The notes under the pieces: model-generated
Database searches by the model: none
What the model was told of the DNA's origin: nothing
Seen by the model: only the letters and a program-made list of their open reading frames with translations
Shown here: positions 17,322-25,835 of the stretch, in pieces
Layout: every line of letters begins with the position of its first letter
Position numbering within the stretch: position 1 is the first letter of the stretch
Made by a program: the position numbers and the translations under genes
Assembly: GCA_018262195.1 (NCBI GenBank)
Contig: JAGTRS010000004.1
Location: forward strand, 1-64,000
DNA: 64,000 nucleotides
Reading direction: 5' to 3'
Source of the DNA: Pseudomonadota bacterium
GTDB taxonomy: Bacteria > Pseudomonadota > Gammaproteobacteria > Burkholderiales > Rhodocyclaceae

Positions 17322-17915
17322 ATGTCGCCCCTGCACCCAAAAAAATCCCACTGGCGGAGAACACTTCTTCCCGTCTTGCTGCTGGCTCTGTTCCTGCCAG
17401 CCTCGCATGCGGCCGAATACGCCATCGACCCGGCGCATACCTACGCCAGCTTCGAGATCGACCACCTCGGCTTCTCGACCCAACGTGGCCAATTCAACCG
17501 CAGCAGCGGCAGCATTGAATTCGACCCGGAAAGCAAAGCTGGCCGGATCGACATCAGGATCGATGCCGCTTCGCTCGACACCGGGTTCGAGCTCCGTGAT
17601 GACGTGCTGCGTGGTGACGGCTGGTTCAACGTCAAAGCCTTCCCGGACATCCTGTTTCGCAGCGACAGACTGATCTTCACCGAAGAGCGCCTGAGCGCCG
17701 TCGAAGGCACGCTGGCCATGCTCGGCGAGATTCGCCCGATGCGGCTGGAAATCAGCCGCTTCAAGTGCGGGCTCAATCTAGCCAGCCGCAAGCGCGGCTG
17801 TGGCGCCGATGCGCTAGGCAGCCTGCGTCGCTCCGAATTCGGCATGAACAACGGGCAACCTTTCATCGGCGACGAAGTCCGCCTGCGCATCCAGGTCGAG
17901 GCCTATCTGCCCTGA
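17322..17915 (+). CDS. YceI-family periplasmic lipid-binding protein
   Basis: The 197-residue product begins with a signal peptide (MSPLHPKKSHWRRTLLPVLLL, then ALFLPASHA) followed by AEYAIDPAHTYASFEIDHLGFSTQRGQF, the classic YceI lipocalin-like entry strand. YceI proteins bind polyisoprenoids or similar amphiphiles in the periplasm. The frame is open upstream to 17106, but ATG 17322 gives a normal signal peptide. Two Cys (CGLNLASRKRGCG) lie in the third quarter. The family is a common member of ubiquinone and stress regulons; no partner gene lies beside it here. Confidence 0.9.
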   Translation: MSPLHPKKSHWRRTLLPVLLLALFLPASHAAEYAIDPAHTYASFEIDHLGFSTQRGQFNRSSGSIEFDPESKAGRIDIRIDAASLDTGFELRDDVLRGDGWFNVKAFPDILFRSDRLIFTEERLSAVEGTLAMLGEIRPMRLEISRFKCGLNLASRKRGCGADALGSLRRSEFGMNNGQPFIGDEVRLRIQVEAYLP

Positions 17916-18016
17916 TTGCCGATGGCCGCCAAAGCACTGACGCTTCACTAAAGTCATGTGCTAATGGTCTGTTTCTGCGAAAATAGCACCCCTTTTGCTG
18001 TTCCCGGATTTCCCCC

Positions 18017-19126
18017 ATGCCCCCCCATCCCGCCATAGCCAGCACCGCTGAAATCGTCACCGAACTCAAGGCCGGCCGCATGGTCATCCTGGTCGATGAA
18101 GAAGACCGCGAAAACGAGGGTGACCTCGTCATGGCCGCTGAATACATCACGCCGGAAGCCATCAATTTCATGACCAAGTTCGCGCGCGGCCTGGTCTGCC
18201 TGACGCTGACCGAAGCTCGCTGCAAGCGCCTCGGCCTGACCCAGATGGCACGCAACAATGGCACCGTCTACGGCACCGCCTTCACCGTCTCCATCGAAGC
18301 CGCCGAAGGCGTCACCACCGGCATCTCGGCCGCTGACCGGGCCAAGACCATTCAGGTGGCCGTGGCCAAGAATGCCACCGCCGACCATATCGTCCAGCCG
18401 GGCCACGTTTTCCCGATTACCGCCCGCGAGGGTGGCGTTCTGGTCCGTGCCGGGCATACCGAGGCCGGCTGCGACCTGACCTCCCTGGCCGGCCTGGAAC
18501 CTGCTGCCGTCATTTGCGAAATCATGAACGACGACGGCACCATGGCTCGTTTGCCGGAGCTGATGGAATTCGCCAAGGAACACGGCCTGAAGATCGGGAC
18601 CATCGCCGACCTGATTCATTACCGTGCCGGCTCGGAAACCCTGGTCGAACGCGTCACCAGCAAGCCGGTGCAGACCGCGCACGGCGAATTCACGCTGCAC
18701 GCCTATGTCGACCGCGCCAGCGGCGCAACCCACCTGGCCATGGTCAAGGGCCAGATTCCGGCCGACACCGAAACACTGGTGCGTGTTCATGAACCATTGT
18801 CGGTGCTCGACTTCCTCGATCCGTCGAGCAAGCAACAATCCTTTTCCATCGATCAGGCCCAGGCTGCGCTGGCCGCCAAAGGCCATGGCGTGATCGTCCT
18901 GCTGCACCGCCCGGAAGATGGCGACGCATTGCTTTCCCGCCTGACCGGCAAGACTCCTCAGGCGCCAGCAAAATGGGATCCGCGTACCTACGGCATCGGT
19001 GCCCAGATCCTGCGCGATATCGGCGTCAGCAAGATGCGCCTGCTCTCCAGCCCCCGCAAGATGCCCTCCATGACCGGCTTTGGCCTTGAAGTCACCGGTT
19101 TCGTCACCTCACCTGCGGAGCTCTAA
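18017..19126 (+). CDS. ribBA: 3,4-dihydroxy-2-butanone 4-phosphate synthase with degenerate GTP cyclohydrolase II domain
   Basis: This 369-residue protein makes the four-carbon precursor of riboflavin from ribulose 5-phosphate. The N-terminal RibB domain (1-205) is intact, with DEEDRENEGDLVMAAE, and RAGHTEAGCDL supplies the acid and His residues. The C-terminal RibA-like domain (about 210-365) lacks the three zinc Cys and the catalytic core of GTP cyclohydrolase II: no C-x-C motif is present where it should be. It therefore probably works only as RibB, and a separate ribA is expected elsewhere. It heads ribBA–ribH–nusB–thiL–pgpA. No FMN riboswitch fits in the 101 bases upstream. Confidence 0.94.
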   Translation: MPPHPAIASTAEIVTELKAGRMVILVDEEDRENEGDLVMAAEYITPEAINFMTKFARGLVCLTLTEARCKRLGLTQMARNNGTVYGTAFTVSIEAAEGVTTGISAADRAKTIQVAVAKNATADHIVQPGHVFPITAREGGVLVRAGHTEAGCDLTSLAGLEPAAVICEIMNDDGTMARLPELMEFAKEHGLKIGTIADLIHYRAGSETLVERVTSKPVQTAHGEFTLHAYVDRASGATHLAMVKGQIPADTETLVRVHEPLSVLDFLDPSSKQQSFSIDQAQAALAAKGHGVIVLLHRPEDGDALLSRLTGKTPQAPAKWDPRTYGIGAQILRDIGVSKMRLLSSPRKMPSMTGFGLEVTGFVTSPAEL

Positions 19127-19129
19127 GCC

Positions 19130-19603
19130 ATGTCCCGCTTTGACAACGTTTATGAATTCGACAACAACCTGAATGGGGCTGGCCTCCGGGTCGGCATCGT
19201 CATGGCCCGCTTCAACCTGCCGGTCTGCGAAGGCTTGCTCTCGGCCTGTATCAACGAACTGAAGCGCCTTGGCGTGGCCGATGCCGACATGACCATCGCC
19301 ACCGTCCCCGGCGCGCTGGAAATCCCGCTCGTGCTGCAAACCATGGCCCAGAGCGGCAGTTTCGACGCACTGGTCGCTCTCGGCGCCGTTATCCGTGGCG
19401 ATACCTACCATTTCGAAGTGGTCTCCAACGATGCCTGCCGCGCCATCATGGAAGTCCAGCTCGATACCGGCATCCCCATCGCCAATGGCGTGCTGACCTG
19501 CGAAACCGACGAGCAGGCCGAAGTCCGCATGCAACCCAAGGGCAGCGACTGCGCCCAGGCTGCCGTCGAAATGGCCAACCTTCAGAAAGCGCTCATCCAA
19601 TGA
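19130..19603 (+). CDS. ribH: 6,7-dimethyl-8-ribityllumazine synthase
   Basis: RibH condenses the RibB product with the pyrimidine intermediate to form lumazine. The 157-residue protein matches the family, with [23 protein letters not shown] and [18 protein letters not shown], including the catalytic His, and [16 protein letters not shown]. It starts three bases after the ribBA stop and overlaps nusB by four bases (ATGA), so it is in the same operon. Confidence 0.97.
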   Translation: MSRFDNVYEFDNNLNGAGLRVGIVMARFNLPVCEGLLSACINELKRLGVADADMTIATVPGALEIPLVLQTMAQSGSFDALVALGAVIRGDTYHFEVVSNDACRAIMEVQLDTGIPIANGVLTCETDEQAEVRMQPKGSDCAQAAVEMANLQKALIQ

Positions 19604-20088
19604 CCACCTTCCTCAGCGATAGCGAACATCCTCAGGACGTCAAGGCACCACCCAAGTCTGCCCGTCGCCGGGCCCGCGAATTCGTGCTGCAGGGGCTCTA
19701 CCAATGGCGTGTCGGCGGGGCCGACGAAGCAGCCATCGAAGCCTACGCACCGGAAATGGAAGGCTTTGCCAAGGCGGACCGCGAATTCTTCGTTGGCACA
19801 CTGCGTGGTGTGATGGCCCAGCACGAAAAGCTGATCGAACAGGTTTCCGTTCATATTGACCGTCCGTTCACCGAATTGTCGCCGGTCGAAGCCTGCATCC
19901 TGATGCTGGGCAGTTTCGAGATGCTCAACCACGCTGAAACGCCCTACCGCGTGATCATCAACGAAGCCATCGAATTGACCAAATCCTTCGGCGGCACCGA
20001 TGGCCACAAGTACGTCAATGGCGTACTCGACAAGGTCGCGGCCATCCTGCGTCCGGACGAGGTCGCGGCACGCAAGAAGACCAAGTAA
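19600..20088 (+). CDS. nusB: Transcription antitermination factor NusB
   Basis: NusB binds boxA RNA with NusE in rRNA antitermination. The 162-residue all-helical protein has [15 protein letters not shown] near the N terminus, and the [21 protein letters not shown] and [33 protein letters not shown] signature segments. The ATGA overlap with ribH indicates coupled translation. ribH–nusB linkage is widely conserved. Confidence 0.97.
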   Translation: MTTFLSDSEHPQDVKAPPKSARRRAREFVLQGLYQWRVGGADEAAIEAYAPEMEGFAKADREFFVGTLRGVMAQHEKLIEQVSVHIDRPFTELSPVEACILMLGSFEMLNHAETPYRVIINEAIELTKSFGGTDGHKYVNGVLDKVAAILRPDEVAARKKTK

Positions 20089-20092
20089 TCCC

Positions 20093-21070
20093 ATGCCTGG
20101 CGAATTCGCACTGATCGACAAATATTTCGCCAGGCCGACGCCGTCGGCCGTCCTCGGCCCCGGTGACGACTGCGCCCTGCTCCAGCCCTCGCCGGGCAAG
20201 CAGCTCGCTGTCACTACCGACATGCTGGTCGCCGGCACACATTTCCTGCCTGACACCGACCCGAAGAATCTCGGCTGGAAAGCCCTCGCCGTCAATCTCT
20301 CCGATCTCGCCGCCATGGGTGCCGAGCCTCGCTGGGTCACGTTGGCCGGCGCCTTGCCCACAGTCGACGAGCCATGGATCGCCAAATTCGCCGAAGGCTT
20401 CTTTGCCTGTGCAACTGAATATGGCGTCGATGTCATTGGCGGCGATACCACCAAAGGCCCGCTCAACGTCTGCATCACCGCCATGGGCGAAGTCGAACCC
20501 GGTCAGGCGCTGCGTCGCGATGGCGCCAAAGTCGGCGACCAGATCTGGGTTTCCGGCCGCCCTGGACTGGCCAGCCTTGGCCTTGCCTACCTGCAGGGCA
20601 AGATCCAGTTGCCCGAACCCTGGCCACGGCTATGCGTTGGCGCCCTCGAAAAACCTCGCCCGCGCGTTGCCCTCGGCTTGGCGCTGACCGGCATCGCCAG
20701 CGCCGCGATTGATGTTTCCGACGGACTGCTGGCCGACCTCGGTCACATTGCCGAACGCTCCGGCTGTGCGGCAGCGGTCAAGCTGGTGCAATTGCCACAC
20801 CTGCCCAAGGGCGAGAGCTACGACGCCAACCTCCGGCGCATTGCCCTCGAATGCCAACTGGCCGGCGGCGACGACTACGAACTCTGCTTCACCGCGCCGG
20901 GCACCCAAAGCCTTGCCATCGCGAAGATTGCCGCCCAACTCGAACTGCCGCTCTGGAACATCGGCGAGATGGTTCCGGGCGAGACAGGCGAGGTCACCGT
21001 CTTTGATCCGGACGGCAAGCCGGTCCAGTTCGACCACAAGGGATACGACCACTTTGGCACAGAAGCCTAG
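20093..21070 (+). CDS. thiL: Thiamine-monophosphate kinase
   Basis: ThiL phosphorylates thiamine monophosphate to the active diphosphate. The 325-residue product shows the AIR-synthase-like motifs GPGDDCALL, VTTDMLVAGTHF, NLSDLAAMGAEP, GGDTTKGP and VSDGLLADLGHIAE. The frame opens earlier, but ATG 20093, four bases after the nusB stop, gives the normal N terminus MPGEFALIDKYF. Its 3' end overlaps the pgpA start. Confidence 0.96.
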   Translation: MPGEFALIDKYFARPTPSAVLGPGDDCALLQPSPGKQLAVTTDMLVAGTHFLPDTDPKNLGWKALAVNLSDLAAMGAEPRWVTLAGALPTVDEPWIAKFAEGFFACATEYGVDVIGGDTTKGPLNVCITAMGEVEPGQALRRDGAKVGDQIWVSGRPGLASLGLAYLQGKIQLPEPWPRLCVGALEKPRPRVALGLALTGIASAAIDVSDGLLADLGHIAERSGCAAAVKLVQLPHLPKGESYDANLRRIALECQLAGGDDYELCFTAPGTQSLAIAKIAAQLELPLWNIGEMVPGETGEVTVFDPDGKPVQFDHKGYDHFGTEA

Positions 21071-21539
21071 CCTCACGTTCCTGCTCGCCCACCCGGCGCA
21101 TTTTTTCGCGCTCGGCTGCGGTAGCGGGCTGGCTCCGAAGGCGCCCGGCACCTTCGGCACGCTGTTCGCGTGGATTACCTTTGCCCTTTTCCACAGTTAT
21201 TTTGGTGATTTTCAGTTGCTCTTTCTGTTGGCTGCGGCCTACCTCGGCGGCATCTGGTTCATCGACGTCACCGGCAAGGCCATCGGCGATCCAGACCACG
21301 GCAGCATCGTCTGGGACGAAATCGTTCCTTTCTGGCTGGTCCTGCTGATGACGCCGGACACCTTCTTCTGGCAACTGGCCGCCTTCGCACTGTTCCGCTA
21401 CTTCGACATCACCAAACCGCAACCGGCCCGCTACTTCGACGAACACGTCAAGAACGGTTTCGGCGTCATGGCGGATGACCTTATTGCTGCAGGGTACACT
21501 TTGCTCGCCCTGGCCCTGCTCAAGATCATTTTTGCCTGA
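21054..21539 (+). CDS. pgpA: Phosphatidylglycerophosphatase A
   Basis: PgpA removes phosphate from phosphatidylglycerophosphate at the inner membrane. From TTG 21054 the product is 161 residues, starting inside the end of thiL. It has GCGSGLAPKAPGTFGTL, WFIDVTGKAIGDPDHGSIVWDEIVPFW with the catalytic acids, RYFDITKPQPARYFDEHVKNGFGVMADDLIAA and hydrophobic segments between them. There is no suitable ATG at the N terminus, so the TTG start is the best choice. It ends the operon; thiL–pgpA overlap is common. Confidence 0.93.
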   Translation: MAQKPSLTFLLAHPAHFFALGCGSGLAPKAPGTFGTLFAWITFALFHSYFGDFQLLFLLAAAYLGGIWFIDVTGKAIGDPDHGSIVWDEIVPFWLVLLMTPDTFFWQLAAFALFRYFDITKPQPARYFDEHVKNGFGVMADDLIAAGYTLLALALLKIIFA

Positions 21540-21594
21540 CGCCTGCGTGCCACAGGCATAGAATATTGGGGTTCCTAACGCTTGGAGCTTCATC

Positions 21595-21873
21595 ATGAGT
21601 CACAAGCACGCTCACCTCTTGCGCAGCATCTTCCAGGATCCGCCATCCGCCAATATCCATTGGCGCGAAATCGAATCGCTGCTCCACCACCTGGGCGCCG
21701 AAGTCGAACCGTCGCATGGTGCGCGCTTCAAGATCACCCTGAACAAGGTCGAAGCCTTTCTGCACCATCCGCACAACAGCAGCACCTGCAGCAAGACGGA
21801 TATCAAGACCATTCGCGAAGTGCTGGCCCACGCCGGGGTAACCCTCTCCTCCTACGAGGCGGGCAAGAGCTGA
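21595..21873 (+). CDS. HicA-like (YcfA-type) small RNA-binding domain protein
   Basis: A 92-residue protein preceded by TTGGAG. The segment WREIESLLHHLGAEVEPSHGARFKITLNKVEAFLHHPH resembles the HicA mRNA-interferase fold with its His-containing strand, followed by KTDIKTIREVLAHAGV as the C-terminal helix. Classic HicA toxins are about 60 residues and are paired with hicB; no antitoxin gene is visible on either side. It may be a chromosomal, non-toxic relative. The 220 bases after it, to tRNA-Arg, contain only the terminator near 22055 and the short repeat ACGTGTAGC (about 22009-22031). Confidence 0.65.
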   Translation: MSHKHAHLLRSIFQDPPSANIHWREIESLLHHLGAEVEPSHGARFKITLNKVEAFLHHPHNSSTCSKTDIKTIREVLAHAGVTLSSYEAGKS

Positions 21874-22048
21874 AATCTGCCTGGGGTGGGATCCATCACA
21901 GGAAAGACACTCCACACGCACTGAGCAGCGGCAAAATTACGCGCTGAAAGAATACGTCGTACCGCGACGGACCAGGCTGGTATGACTTGGCATAGCTGGA
22001 ATGCCCTCCACGTGTAGCAGTTACGTGTAGCGCTTCCTGAAATCAAAA

Positions 22049-22085
22049 AGAAAAGGGCTGACTCCGTCTGGAATCAGCCCTTTTT
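22049..22085 (-). terminator. Intrinsic terminator of tRNA-Arg (bidirectional)
   Basis: GGGCTGA (22055-22061) pairs with TCAGCCC (22074-22080). On the minus strand, A/T-rich TTTTCTTTTT follows the stem, ending tRNA-Arg transcription. On the plus strand TTTTT (22081-22085) follows, so it may act in both directions. Confidence 0.85.
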
Positions 22086-22093
22086 CGTGTTCT

Positions 22094-22170
22094 TGGCGCG
22101 CCCGAGACGATTCGAACGTCCGACCCCTGCCTTCGGAGGGCAGTACTCTATCCAGCTGAGCTACGGGCGC
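22094..22170 (-). tRNA. tRNA-Arg (anticodon CCG)
   Basis: Read on the minus strand, the acceptor stem is GCGCCCG/CGGGCGC. The D arm contains AGCTCAGCTGGATAGAG. The anticodon arm CTGCC-CTCCGAA-GGCAG carries anticodon CCG. The T arm contains GTTCGAATC. Discriminator G and an encoded CCA (22094-22096) complete it. Confidence 0.96.
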
Positions 22171-22273
22171 TTGGGAGGGAGGCATTCTACCCCTAGGCAA
22201 TCCTTGCGTCCATGACTCGAAAGGCATTAAGCTTGCCGCAATTAACAATATTGCATAATTCCTCAAAATCATC

Positions 22274-23140
22274 ATGACTCAGAACAGCCCGCGCGAACTC
22301 TCCGATGAAGATGTCCAGAAGGTAATGGACACGATAGACATCCCGACTTGCCCTGCCATGTTGACGGATGCCATGCGAGAGGCGCAGAAGGATGAGCCCG
22401 ATCTCAAACGGCTCGCTGAAATCATCGCCAATGACGCGGGGATGTCGGCGGCCGCTTTGAAACTGGCCAATTCACCGCTCTATGGGAGCAGCAACCGCCT
22501 TTCCAGCGTGCGCAAGGCCGTGGAACGACTGGGGATTAGAAACACGCTGTGTGTCGTCGTCGCTTCCGCCTTGCGTTCAAGCATCATTGGCCTGCCGCCG
22601 GCCTGGATTGATCAATTCTGGAAACGGACGATGCTGCTGGCTTTGACATCCAGTCTGATCGCTCGCCGCCAGTATGGTATTTCGCCGGATGCCGCCTATA
22701 CCTATGCGCTATTCCATGATGCCGCAATTCCGTTGATGATGCGCCGCTTCCCCGAGTACGGCGCACTTCTGGAGAAATGCAGGCGTGAAGGCTCAATGCT
22801 CAATGATGCCGAGGAGCAATACTTCCCCAGCACTCACCCGATCATCGGTTCGCTGCTCGTCCGCAACTGGGGGCTCCCCCCGCTTCTTGGGCAGGCGATC
22901 CGCTTTCACCATGAAAAGGATGCTTACGACGTACCGGATCGCACCTTGCCTGGCGGAGCGCTATCACTGATCGCCGTCACGCAGGTGGCAGAACATCTGC
23001 TGAGCGAAGTGCTCGATGACGACATCGAGGTCGGAATCGAGCTATATCACCGGGCGCTGGATTTCCTTGGCATCTCCGGCGACGATCAGGATGAACTTCG
23101 AAGCCGGATCACTACGGTCATCGAAGAAAACGGCGCCTGA
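22274..23140 (+). CDS. HDOD-domain signalling protein
   Basis: The 288-residue protein carries an HDOD domain (about 20-220), a metal-free relative of HD phosphohydrolases that acts as a protein scaffold in signalling. Seen segments include IDIPTCPAMLTDAM, LAEIIANDAGMSAAALKLANSPLYG and HPIIGSLLVRNWGLPPLLGQAIRFHHE. There is no attached GGDEF or EAL domain. It lies between tRNA-Arg and a convergent lipoprotein gene. Its partner is unknown; given the many cyclic-di-GMP genes in the window, a link to that network is possible. Confidence 0.9.
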   Translation: MTQNSPRELSDEDVQKVMDTIDIPTCPAMLTDAMREAQKDEPDLKRLAEIIANDAGMSAAALKLANSPLYGSSNRLSSVRKAVERLGIRNTLCVVVASALRSSIIGLPPAWIDQFWKRTMLLALTSSLIARRQYGISPDAAYTYALFHDAAIPLMMRRFPEYGALLEKCRREGSMLNDAEEQYFPSTHPIIGSLLVRNWGLPPLLGQAIRFHHEKDAYDVPDRTLPGGALSLIAVTQVAEHLLSEVLDDDIEVGIELYHRALDFLGISGDDQDELRSRITTVIEENGA

Positions 23141-23146
23141 ACCGCC

Positions 23147-23647
23147 TCAGTCGAAAAAGGTACGCGCGGCTTCGAAACGCTGCGCGTAATAACCGTCGCT
23201 CAACCGGTCGATACGGACGCGCCCATTGGTCGATGGCGCATGGATGAAGCGCGTTTCGCCAATATAGATGCCGACATGTGAAAACGAGCGATTCAGGGTA
23301 TTGAAGAAGACCAGATCCCCGGGCCGCAGTTCGGCCTTGGCAATCGGTTTGCTGCTCCGGGCGATATCGGCAGCACTCCCTTGTACCTTGAGGCCAGCAG
23401 CTTGGCCGTAGATGTAACTGACCATGCCGCTGCAGTCGAGCCCGGCTTCCGGATTCTTGCCGCCAAAGCGGTAGCCGGTATCGATCAGTCCCATGGCGTA
23501 GAACACCACTTCGTTACCCTTCTCGCTGACCGGACGCGAGGCTTGCGCTATAGTTTCCGTCGAGGTGGAAGAGCGCGGCCCCGGGCTGCCGCAAGCGGCG
23601 AGCAGCAGGGCGGAGAGAGAGAGCAGAAACAGGGATGCAATACGCAT
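23147..23647 (-). CDS. NlpC/P60 lipoprotein (peptidoglycan endopeptidase)
   Basis: A 166-residue lipoprotein with lipobox LLAAC (Cys19) and an NlpC/P60 domain. The catalytic Cys lies in GLDCSGMVSYIYG, the His in FSHVGIYIGETRFIHAPS. It should cleave cell-wall stem peptides from the periplasmic face of a membrane. Family proteins such as Spr/MepS govern wall expansion. It is convergent with the HDOD gene (six bases apart) and divergent from the aldehyde dehydrogenase gene. Confidence 0.92.
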   Translation of the reverse strand: MRIASLFLLSLSALLLAACGSPGPRSSTSTETIAQASRPVSEKGNEVVFYAMGLIDTGYRFGGKNPEAGLDCSGMVSYIYGQAAGLKVQGSAADIARSSKPIAKAELRPGDLVFFNTLNRSFSHVGIYIGETRFIHAPSTNGRVRIDRLSDGYYAQRFEAARTFFD

Positions 23648-23710
23648 TGAGCTAAAGCGCTTTCTTGGAACAACCCATAACTTACAGTTTTTACAGGAAT
23701 TTTCAAGGCC

Positions 23711-25165
23711 ATGAATTTACAGAACACCGAATTGCTACGGTCGACCAACCTGATTGGCGGACAATGGGTCAGCGCCGATGATGGCGCCCAACTCGCCGTG
23801 ATCAACCCGGCCACAGGGGAAAAGCTGGCCGACGTACCGCTCTGCGGCGCTGACGAAACCCGCCGCGCCATCGATGCGGCCAATGCCGCCTGGCCGGCCT
23901 GGCGCGCCCTGACAGCCCGTCGCCGCTCTCAATTGCTGCAAGCCTGGTTCAGCCTGATCATCAAGAATACCGACGACCTTGCCCAGCTGGTCACGGCCGA
24001 ATGTGGCAAGCCTCTGCAGGAAGCCAAGGGCGAGGTGATCTACGGTGCCTCCTTTGTGGAATGGTTTGCCGAAGAGGGCAAGCGCACCTACGGCGAGAGC
24101 ATTCCCAGCCCCGCTTCGAACACTCGCCTGGTGGTCGTCAAGCAACCGATCGGCGTCAGTGCCGCGATCACGCCGTGGAATTTCCCGCTCGCCATGATCA
24201 CCCGCAAGGTCGCCCCGGCGCTGGCTGCCGGTTGCCCCGTCGTCGTCAAGCCAGCCGAAGCGACGCCGCTGACCGCACTGGCGCTGGCCGTGCTGGCCGA
24301 GCAGGCAGGCTTTCCGGCTGGCGTATTCAACGTGGTCACGGGCAAGCCGGCTGAAATCGGCGGGGAGCTGTGCGCCAACCCCATCGTGCGCAAATTGTCC
24401 TTTACCGGCTCGACCGGCGTTGGGCGTCTGTTGATGGCGCAATGCGCGCCAACCATCAAGAAGCTATCGCTGGAGCTTGGCGGCAACGCCCCCTTCATCG
24501 TTTTCGACGACGCTGACGTCAATGCCGCGGTCGATGGCGCCATCGCGGCGAAATACCGCAACACCGGTCAGACCTGCGTCTGCGCCAACCGCTTCCTGAT
24601 CCAGGCGGGCATCTATGAGGAATTCGCGGCCAAGTTTGCCGAGAAGGCCAAAGCCCTCAAAGTCGGCGCCGGCAACGAAGCCGGGGTGGTTCAAGGCCCG
24701 CTGATTAACGCAGCCGGCCTGAGCAAGGTGGAATCCCATGTCGCCGACGCCGTTGGCAAGGGCGCTCGAGTGCTGTGCGGCGGCGCCCGCCATGAGCGCG
24801 GTGGCAACTTCTTCCAGCCGACGGTGCTGGCTGATGTAACGACCGCAATGAAGGTTGCCCGCGAGGAAACCTTCGGCCCTGTGGCACCGCTGTTCCGCTT
24901 CGAGACCGAGGAACAGGCCATCGCCATGGCCAACGACACTGAATTCGGCCTCGCCGCCTATTTCTTCACCCGCAATGTCGGCCGCTGCTGGCGGGTTGGC
25001 GAGGCGCTGGAATATGGCATGGTTGGCATCAACACCGGGATGATCTCCAACGAAGTCTCGCCTTTCGGCGGCATCAAGCAATCCGGCCTTGGTCGCGAAG
25101 GCTCGAAGTACGGCATCGAAGAATATCTGGAAATCAAATACCTCTGCTTCGACGTCAATACCTGA
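23711..25165 (+). CDS. gabD: NAD(P)-dependent succinate-semialdehyde dehydrogenase
   Basis: This enzyme oxidises succinic semialdehyde to succinate. The 484-residue product has the family length and the ALDH signatures: ITPWNFPLAMITRKVAPALAAGCP, FTGSTGVGRLL, LELGGNAPFIVFDDAD (general base Glu) and NTGQTCVCANRF (nucleophile Cys). The close match to GabD-type order and length supports the substrate, though aldehyde dehydrogenase specificity cannot be proved from sequence. It is followed after four bases by the glycine-rich-domain gene. No GABA aminotransferase lies nearby. Confidence 0.87.
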   Translation: MNLQNTELLRSTNLIGGQWVSADDGAQLAVINPATGEKLADVPLCGADETRRAIDAANAAWPAWRALTARRRSQLLQAWFSLIIKNTDDLAQLVTAECGKPLQEAKGEVIYGASFVEWFAEEGKRTYGESIPSPASNTRLVVVKQPIGVSAAITPWNFPLAMITRKVAPALAAGCPVVVKPAEATPLTALALAVLAEQAGFPAGVFNVVTGKPAEIGGELCANPIVRKLSFTGSTGVGRLLMAQCAPTIKKLSLELGGNAPFIVFDDADVNAAVDGAIAAKYRNTGQTCVCANRFLIQAGIYEEFAAKFAEKAKALKVGAGNEAGVVQGPLINAAGLSKVESHVADAVGKGARVLCGGARHERGGNFFQPTVLADVTTAMKVAREETFGPVAPLFRFETEEQAIAMANDTEFGLAAYFFTRNVGRCWRVGEALEYGMVGINTGMISNEVSPFGGIKQSGLGREGSKYGIEEYLEIKYLCFDVNT

Positions 25166-25169
25166 GCTC

Positions 25170-25823
25170 ATGGGCAAACTCATCGTTTTCTCGGGGATCG
25201 CGCTGCTGCTGGTCCTGCTCTGGCGCAAGTGGGCTATCCGACAACGGGCCGGCTACATCGACGCTTATCCCTATCAGCGTTTTCTCGACAAGCGACTGGC
25301 CGCCCGACGCCCCGAACTTAGCGCCGAACAGCGGGCCGATGTCTTTGTCGGGCTGAACGATTATTTCCAGCTTTGTCGAAAAGCCGGACGCCGTATGGTG
25401 GCAATGCCTTCACAGGCGGTCGATGATGCGTGGCACGAGTTCATTCTTTTCACCAGGCAGTACGACAAGTTCTGCCGGCACGCTTTCGGCCGCTTCCTGC
25501 ATCACACACCAGCCGAGGCGATGAGTTCGCCAACCCAGGCCAGCGACGGCCTCAAGCGCGCCTGGCGCCTAGCCTGTGTGCGCGAGAAGATCGACCCGAA
25601 GAAACCTGATCGTCTGCCCCGCTTGTTTGCCCTGGACGCCAGCCTCGGCATCACCGGCGGCTTCGTTTATCAGCTTGACTGCATGGCGGCACGAGGCGCA
25701 GCAGGGGATGGCTATTGCGCCAGCCATATCGGCTGCAGCAGCGGTTGTTCGGGCGACTCAGGCAGCAGCGATGGAGATGGCGGCAGTGGCTGCGGTGGCG
25801 GCTGCGGCGGTGGAGGGGATTAA
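25170..25823 (+). CDS. Glycine-rich-domain (GRDP-like) protein with Gly/Cys tail
   Basis: A 217-residue protein with an N-terminal membrane segment (about 5-15), then a domain with DDAWHEFILFTRQYDKFCRHAFGRFLHHTP that matches the conserved block of glycine-rich-domain proteins. The C terminus (about 175-217) is rich in Gly, Ser and Cys, including CSSGCSG and CGGGCGGGG. The frame opens earlier inside gabD, but ATG 25170 is the plausible start. Function is unknown. The Cys/Gly tail could bind metal or be a surface tail. Confidence 0.75.
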   Translation: MGKLIVFSGIALLLVLLWRKWAIRQRAGYIDAYPYQRFLDKRLAARRPELSAEQRADVFVGLNDYFQLCRKAGRRMVAMPSQAVDDAWHEFILFTRQYDKFCRHAFGRFLHHTPAEAMSSPTQASDGLKRAWRLACVREKIDPKKPDRLPRLFALDASLGITGGFVYQLDCMAARGAAGDGYCASHIGCSSGCSGDSGSSDGDGGSGCGGGCGGGGD

Positions 25824-25835
25824 CTTCGCTCTGCC

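Noticed and set aside
17916-18016. FMN riboswitch upstream of ribBA
   Set aside because: The gap is about 100 bases and lacks the conserved RFN helices.
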